Shown here in pieces: positions 5,255 through 9,280 of a DNA stretch of 9,280 nt. Each line of letters opens with the position of its first letter. Position 1 is the first letter of the stretch. The notes under the pieces are model-generated. The model was not told where the DNA came from. It saw nothing but the letters and a program-made list of their open reading frames with translations, and did no database searches. The translations under genes and the position numbers were made by a program. Source of the stretch: Bacteroidota bacterium (GTDB taxonomy: Bacteria > Bacteroidota > Bacteroidia > Chitinophagales > Chitinophagaceae); contig CANHIR010000070.1 of assembly GCA_947461015.1 (NCBI GenBank), forward strand, positions 1 through 9,280, given 5' to 3'.

Positions 5255-6334
5255 ATGTCAACCGAACAAGATTTAATACAAGACGAAAACAATGAAGAAG
5301 TTTACGAGAAACTGACTTTTATGGTAGATAAAGGTCAGGAGCCTATGCGTATAGACAAATGGGTACAAATGCGCATTGAAGGCATGACGCGTAGCAAATT
5401 ACAAAACGGAATTGAAGGAGGTTTTTTAACGGTAAATGGCAAAGTGGTAAAAAGCAATTATAAGACACGCCCAGGTGATGAAGTTACCTATATGAGTTAC
5501 GTAAATCCAGAATACACGGAACTAAAACCCGAGCAAATGGATTTGGTTATTGTATATGAAGACGACGCTGTTATGGTGATTAATAAGCCCTCAAATATGG
5601 TGGTGCATCCAGGTATTGGGAATTACACTGGTACTTTATTAAACGGAGTGGCTTATCATTTGCTTTCACAAAATCCAACACTCAATGAGGAAGTATTGCC
5701 CCGTTTTGGTTTAGTACATAGAATTGATAAAAATACAACTGGTTTAATTGTATTGGCAAAAACGGCCGAAGCGGCAAGTCATTTAGCAAAACAATTTTTT
5801 AACCATACCGTAGAGCGGAAATACGTGGCCCTTGTTTGGGGAGATATGGAAAAAGATGAAGACACTGTTATTGCACACATTGCTCGACATAAAACATTTA
5901 GAAAAATGTTTGACGCTTACCCAGAAGGCGAAGTGGGCAAGCATGCGATTACGCATTATAAAGTAATAGAAAGATATAACTACACAACATTGGTTTCTTG
6001 TATTTTAGAAACAGGGCGTACGCATCAAATTAGGGTGCATATGAAACATATTGGGCACACTTTATTTAATGATAACGAATACGGTGGAGACCGCATTTTA
6101 AAAGGAACAATTTATACCAAGTACAAGCAATTTGTTGACAATTGTTTTGAGGCTTGTCCTAGATGTGCGCTACATGCAGCAACCCTTGGCTTTGTTCATC
6201 CTACAACCAATGAAATGATGCGTTTTGAAAGCGCGCTTCCAGCAGATATGGAAGCAGCAATTATAAAATGGAAAAACTACAAATCAGCTGCGCATCAACT
6301 TGAAGAAAATGCAAAAGCACCTGTTAAGAAGTAA
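5255..6334 (+). CDS. rluD: RluA-family 23S rRNA pseudouridine synthase, RluD-like
   Basis: This enzyme isomerises uridine to pseudouridine in rRNA; RluD-type members act on the helix 69 loop of 23S rRNA. The 359-residue protein has an N-terminal S4 RNA-binding domain (about 30-85, with RIDKWVQMRIEGMTRSKLQNGIEGG). The catalytic domain follows from about 95: INKPSNMVVHPG (109-120), FGLVHRIDKNTTGLIVLAKT with catalytic Asp158, and RTHQIRVHM (255-263). LHAATLGFVHP (306-316) completes the family pattern. S4 plus catalytic domain fits RluD or RluC; the HRIDKNTTG form and length favour RluD. The first ~18 residues are acidic and probably disordered, and the Lys-ending tail is not conserved. ATG 5255 lies just after a perfect -7 element. 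The gene ends before a terminator shared with the M1 peptidase gene. Confidence 0.93.
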   Translation: MSTEQDLIQDENNEEVYEKLTFMVDKGQEPMRIDKWVQMRIEGMTRSKLQNGIEGGFLTVNGKVVKSNYKTRPGDEVTYMSYVNPEYTELKPEQMDLVIVYEDDAVMVINKPSNMVVHPGIGNYTGTLLNGVAYHLLSQNPTLNEEVLPRFGLVHRIDKNTTGLIVLAKTAEAASHLAKQFFNHTVERKYVALVWGDMEKDEDTVIAHIARHKTFRKMFDAYPEGEVGKHAITHYKVIERYNYTTLVSCILETGRTHQIRVHMKHIGHTLFNDNEYGGDRILKGTIYTKYKQFVDNCFEACPRCALHAATLGFVHPTTNEMMRFESALPADMEAAIIKWKNYKSAAHQLEENAKAPVKK

Positions 6335-6351
6335 TATGCACTGAATTCATA

Positions 6352-6384
6352 AAAAAAGCCCCTGATCAAATCAAGGGCTTTTTT
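6352..6384. terminator. Intrinsic terminator between rluD-like gene and M1 peptidase gene
   Basis: Arms 6352-6366 (AAAAAAGCCCCTGAT) and 6370-6384 (ATCAAGGGCTTTTTT) form a 15-position stem with a CAA loop. One position (6362/6374) is C/A in plus RNA but G-U in minus RNA, so the hairpin is complete only leftward. A and T runs on both sides let it work for both convergent genes, with the better fit for the leftward peptidase gene. Confidence 0.85.
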
Positions 6385-6404
6385 GTTTTTTCTTTGAAGC
6401 ATTA

Positions 6405-8396
6405 TCAAGGCTTTTTCCAAACATTATTACTTGGATTAAAATCTGGTAATACTTTATCAGGATCATAGGTTACTGACTCAATGGCTTCAGTAGAAGGAAA
6501 CTTAATTGTCCAACTGGTGTTTCTTTCCCAAATTTCAACAGGAAGTTTTATTATGTTCACATTTCCACTCACTGTTTTTATTTGTAAAATAACTGGCATT
6601 GCCATTTTTTCCAAATTATCTATGGTGATATATGCGCCTTTAGTATAATCGGAATTGTCTAAATATTTTACGCCACGAACACTCACGTCTAGTCTCCAAT
6701 TGTTTACAAACCAGCCTCTCCAAAACCATTGTAAACTTTCTCCAGCAACATTCTCAATGGTTCTGAAAAAATCGTCTGGTGTGGGATGTTTGTAAGCCCA
6801 TCGTTTAATATAAGTTTGAAAAGCATAATCAAAACGTTCTTTTCCTAATACTTGTTCACGTAATAAAGTTAAACCCGCAGCAGGTTTACTATAGGACAAA
6901 GTTCCATTGTTTCGCTCCTTATAATTACCTACATAACTTAACACGGGTTCTAAATTGGGCGCTGTAAAGCTATTGCCTATCATGTGCATATCAGGTTCCC
7001 ATTTGGGCTTATACTCACCATTGTTAAAATCAGCAGTAGATAATGAATTAATGAAAGTATTAAACCCTTCATCCATCCAGCCATATAGTCTTTCGTTTGA
7101 ACCAACAATCATGGGAAACCAAGTGTGTCCAAATTCATGATCATTCACGCCCATTAATCCATCGGTTTTTGCATCCATTCCACAAAATACAATACCAGGG
7201 TATTCCATGCCTCCAGGACCGCCTGCCACAGCAGTTGCTGCTGGATAAGGATACTCATACCATTTGTTTGAATTATATTCAATAGATTTTTTTACATATT
7301 CAGTAGATCGTCCCCATGCATTCCTTCCATTGCTTTCAATTGGATATGCAGAAATGGCAATAGAAGATTTTCCAGAAGGCAAATTCATTTTAGCAGCATC
7401 AATAATAAATGCTGCAGAAGCACCCCATGATGCATCTCTTGCATTGGTGATTTTAAACTTCCACGTCAATTCTTTTTTATTGGGTCTTGAGTTTGGATCT
7501 TTTATTTCATTAGCGGATCTTATAATCACAGTTTGATCGGATTTTTTTGCAAGCTCCCATCTTTTTAGTTGCTCAGGAGTATAAACTTCAGCTGGATTCA
7601 ATAACTCACCCGAGCCCACTACCATAATTTTTGAAGCAGCTGTTATGTTTAAATTAAAATCGCCATACTCTAAATAAAACTCTCCAGGACCAGTGTAAGG
7701 AGCTGTATTCCATCCCATCACATCATCAAAAACACAAACCCTAGGATACCATTGTGCAATGGTATAAACTTTCCCATTTTTTGTTTCAACATAACCCATT
7801 CTATCTGAACCATATTGTGGAGATATGAATGAAAAATCAACTTTCAGTTTCAGTTTTCCACCCTGGCCTTGTAATTCAGTTGGTAGAAAAACTTGCATTC
7901 TGGTATCTTCAATTAGATATTTTACGTCTACCGCTTTATCTGCAGTAATTATTTTTACAGATTTAATTTTAAAACCCGCATCAAAATCCTGCCCAGCTCC
8001 CCCATTTCTACTTCCTGTGATGGGAACGATGGCTGAACCTCTTGATTCTTTTTTAAATAAATTCTGATCCAACTGCATCCAAATAAAATTCATTTTTAAT
8101 GGACTGTTATTGGTATAGGTTAAAATTTCGCTACCGCTAATTTCATCTGTCTCTTCATTTAATTTAACATCCAATATATAGTCGGCTCTGTTTTGCCAAT
8201 AGTTTTGTCCAGGCTCACCAGTTGCTGCCCTTTGGCTATTTCCGTTTTTTGAATAAAAAAATGGAGCAAACAAATCATGATAGTCATATTTTGTTGCAGG
8301 TGGCGCTTGTTGTGTTGTTGAAGCGGTTTGTTGTGCAAATCCAAACTCTGTTACACAAATAAGTGAAAACAAAAAAGCAAAATGTATTTTTCTCAT
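6405..8396 (-). CDS. Secreted M1-family zinc metallopeptidase
   Basis: A 663-residue exported aminopeptidase-like enzyme, probably active in the periplasm or outside the cell. A Sec signal peptide ([10 protein letters not shown]... to FGFA) ends near Ala21 before QQ; no lipobox is present. The N-terminal beta-rich domain (about 70-300) leads to the catalytic domain: GGMEYP (395-400) in place of the classic GAMEN, zinc site HEFGH (420-424) with 18 residues then Glu443 (HExxH-x18-E), and Tyr502 in YSKPA as the probable transition-state tyrosine. [12 protein letters not shown] and LQWFWRGWF (about 541-563) mark the end of the helical domain. A C-terminal beta domain ends [16 protein letters not shown], with no type IX sorting domain visible. 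All zinc ligands are intact, so it should be active; specificity is unknown. A second M1 gene lies directly upstream in the same direction, separated by a terminator. Confidence 0.94.
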   Translation of the reverse strand: MRKIHFAFLFSLICVTEFGFAQQTASTTQQAPPATKYDYHDLFAPFFYSKNGNSQRAATGEPGQNYWQNRADYILDVKLNEETDEISGSEILTYTNNSPLKMNFIWMQLDQNLFKKESRGSAIVPITGSRNGGAGQDFDAGFKIKSVKIITADKAVDVKYLIEDTRMQVFLPTELQGQGGKLKLKVDFSFISPQYGSDRMGYVETKNGKVYTIAQWYPRVCVFDDVMGWNTAPYTGPGEFYLEYGDFNLNITAASKIMVVGSGELLNPAEVYTPEQLKRWELAKKSDQTVIIRSANEIKDPNSRPNKKELTWKFKITNARDASWGASAAFIIDAAKMNLPSGKSSIAISAYPIESNGRNAWGRSTEYVKKSIEYNSNKWYEYPYPAATAVAGGPGGMEYPGIVFCGMDAKTDGLMGVNDHEFGHTWFPMIVGSNERLYGWMDEGFNTFINSLSTADFNNGEYKPKWEPDMHMIGNSFTAPNLEPVLSYVGNYKERNNGTLSYSKPAAGLTLLREQVLGKERFDYAFQTYIKRWAYKHPTPDDFFRTIENVAGESLQWFWRGWFVNNWRLDVSVRGVKYLDNSDYTKGAYITIDNLEKMAMPVILQIKTVSGNVNIIKLPVEIWERNTSWTIKFPSTEAIESVTYDPDKVLPDFNPSNNVWKKP

Positions 8397-8429
8397 ATTA
8401 TTAAGATTAATGTAAAAATTAAGTTATTA

Positions 8430-8437
8430 CGAATATA
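8430..8437 (-). promoter_or_regulatory. Possible -7 element of the M1 peptidase gene (TATATTCG)
   Basis: The minus strand reads TATATTCG, one base off TAnnTTTG, 33 bases before the ATG at 8396. It sits just after the terminator of the upstream gene, where a fresh promoter is needed. No -33 element is recognised. Confidence 0.3.
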
Positions 8438-8448
8438 ATTAAAAAAAC

Positions 8449-8476
8449 AAAGCCCCTGTTTTTACACAGAGGCTTT
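8449..8476 (-). terminator. Terminator of the upstream M1 peptidase gene
   Basis: AAAGCCCCTGT (8449-8459) pairs with ACAGAGGCTTT (8466-8476) around a 6-nt loop. Position 8455/8470 is C/A in plus RNA but G-U in minus RNA, and on the minus strand a run of seven T's follows (8447-8441). It therefore ends leftward transcripts from the gene stopping at 8498 and separates the two peptidase genes into different units. Confidence 0.85.
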
Positions 8477-8497
8477 TTGTTTTTATATTACTTACAA

Positions 8498-9280
8498 TTA
8501 CTTCTTATTTGCAGCAGCTTGCATAGGAGACAATCCCATAGACTGTCCACGGCCTACCGATCTGGTTTTAAACAAAGTGAACTTGCTTGGCTCAGCTACA
8601 TTTGGCCAGCTATTGTTTGTTTCGTCAATATCTGCGGTTTCGCGCATAGGATCTAATTTAATAGCCACCGCTTTCTTATTTGTATAGAAAACCTTGGTTA
8701 CTTTATTTTCATTTTTTCTCCATATTTGTGCAGGAATACGCTTTGTTTCCTTAGTACCATCTGCAAAAGTAAATTCTACAATAATAGGCATTACTAAACC
8801 GCCTTTATTTACGAAAGTGATTTCATATAAATTCGCATCTGCATATTTTGCTTTTTCTGCATCAGTTAATGGGTTAGGAGCGCCAAAATTAGGAGCAGGT
8901 TGTTTTGTTACAGAATCATAAGCCTCTATACCTCTGTCATATCTCCAATAAAAATCACGTAAAGTGGTATCGGCATCTGTTAAAAATACAATTGACTTAT
9001 CTTCTCTGTTTCTGATTTTTGAAATATCCTCAAATGCATTTACAGCTGGCTTATCCAAACCACGTCCGCCGCCATTCATGCCACCACCACGTTGACCCAT
9101 ACCCATACCACCTGAAGGTGCTGCCGCAGTTGCATCATATACTGCATGTTTAACAGTATCAATTGCAATATCACAAGGATCAATGCTATAAAACCAACCT
9201 CTCCAGAACCAATCTAAATCCACACCAGATGCATCTTCCAAGGTACGGAAGAAATCTGCCGGATAAGGTTGTTTGAACGC
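8498..9280 (-). CDS. M1-family metallopeptidase, C-terminal part (runs off the window)
   Basis: The last 260 codons of a larger gene whose start lies beyond the right edge; the frame stays open to position 9280 and stops at TAA 8500-8498. The visible protein begins [21 protein letters not shown] and continues LDWFWRGWF, closely matching [15 protein letters not shown]...LQWFWRGWF of the neighbouring complete M1 peptidase, so it is a paralogue. The zinc motifs are off the window. A run rich in Gly, Met and Arg (coding bases 9059-9121) interrupts the region after WFWRGWF and is absent from the neighbour. The C-terminal beta domain ends with [17 protein letters not shown], the family's usual closing motif, then a 35-residue basic tail ending AAANKK. 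Secretion and activity are inferred from the paralogue. Confidence 0.9.
   Translation of the reverse strand, partial: AFKQPYPADFFRTLEDASGVDLDWFWRGWFYSIDPCDIAIDTVKHAVYDATAAAPSGGMGMGQRGGGMNGGGRGLDKPAVNAFEDISKIRNREDKSIVFLTDADTTLRDFYWRYDRGIEAYDSVTKQPAPNFGAPNPLTDAEKAKYADANLYEITFVNKGGLVMPIIVEFTFADGTKETKRIPAQIWRKNENKVTKVFYTNKKAVAIKLDPMRETADIDETNNSWPNVAEPSKFTLFKTRSVGRGQSMGLSPMQAAANKK

Noticed and set aside
5255..6334. CPRC in the pseudouridine synthase (residues 301-304) as a zinc site
   Set aside because: There is only one Cys pair, and the segment aligns with the normal 'PRxALHA' family motif, so no extra metal domain is indicated.
7825..8067. Plus-strand ORFs inside the M1 peptidase gene, such as this 80-codon one
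   Set aside because: They are antisense to an intact conserved coding sequence, with no family likeness and no promoter.
1..9280. CRISPR arrays, insertion sequences, integrase sites, tRNA or rRNA genes
   Set aside because: No regular repeat-spacer pattern, transposase, flanking inverted repeats or RNA-gene signatures were found.

Overview
The window reads as chromosomal DNA from a Bacteroidota bacterium, probably of the Chitinophagales/Sphingobacteriales type. It is AT-rich, no start codon has a recognisable Shine-Dalgarno sequence, and several starts lie just downstream of the Bacteroidota -7 promoter element TAnnTTTG. The protein families (small MKK-type lipoprotein, sigma/anti-sigma pair, secreted M1 peptidases with a GGMEYP motif) fit the same phylum. 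Lineage is inferred from style and cannot be fixed without a search.

Layout. Positions 1-550 hold no confident gene: there is a leftward promoter-like site with a 12-bp direct repeat, a 28-codon hydrophobic ORF (301-387), and a run of nested inverted repeats ending in a leftward terminator. A small lipoprotein gene (552-734, minus) is divergent from a two-gene operon. That operon encodes a sigma-70/ECF-type sigma factor (about 871-1437) and a membrane protein (1449-2570) that joins a cytoplasmic anti-sigma-like segment, one transmembrane helix and a periplasmic trypsin-like protease domain with a complete catalytic triad. A perfect bidirectional terminator (2583-2625) separates it from a leftward nucleotidyltransferase (2638-3540). 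A PLP enzyme of the ACC deaminase/D-cysteine desulfhydrase family (3625-4506, plus) converges on lipB (4503-5210, minus), sharing the bases of their stop codons. lipB and an RluD-type pseudouridine synthase (5255-6334, plus) diverge from a 44-bp gap holding two closely packed promoters. The right third carries two leftward M1 metallopeptidases: one complete (6405-8396) and the C-terminal part of a second (8498-9280, running off the edge).

The most interesting unit is 552-2570. A GGGTTAC-plus-T-run motif sits as an inverted pair at the lipoprotein and sigma-factor promoters, and the sigma factor is followed by an anti-sigma factor that seems to carry its own periplasmic protease. I read this as a possible self-contained envelope-sensing module: lipoprotein, sigma factor, and a membrane regulator-protease. 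The layout and motifs are visible; the regulatory logic is inference. The rest is ordinary housekeeping (lipoate transfer, rRNA modification, amino-acid metabolism, secreted peptidases).
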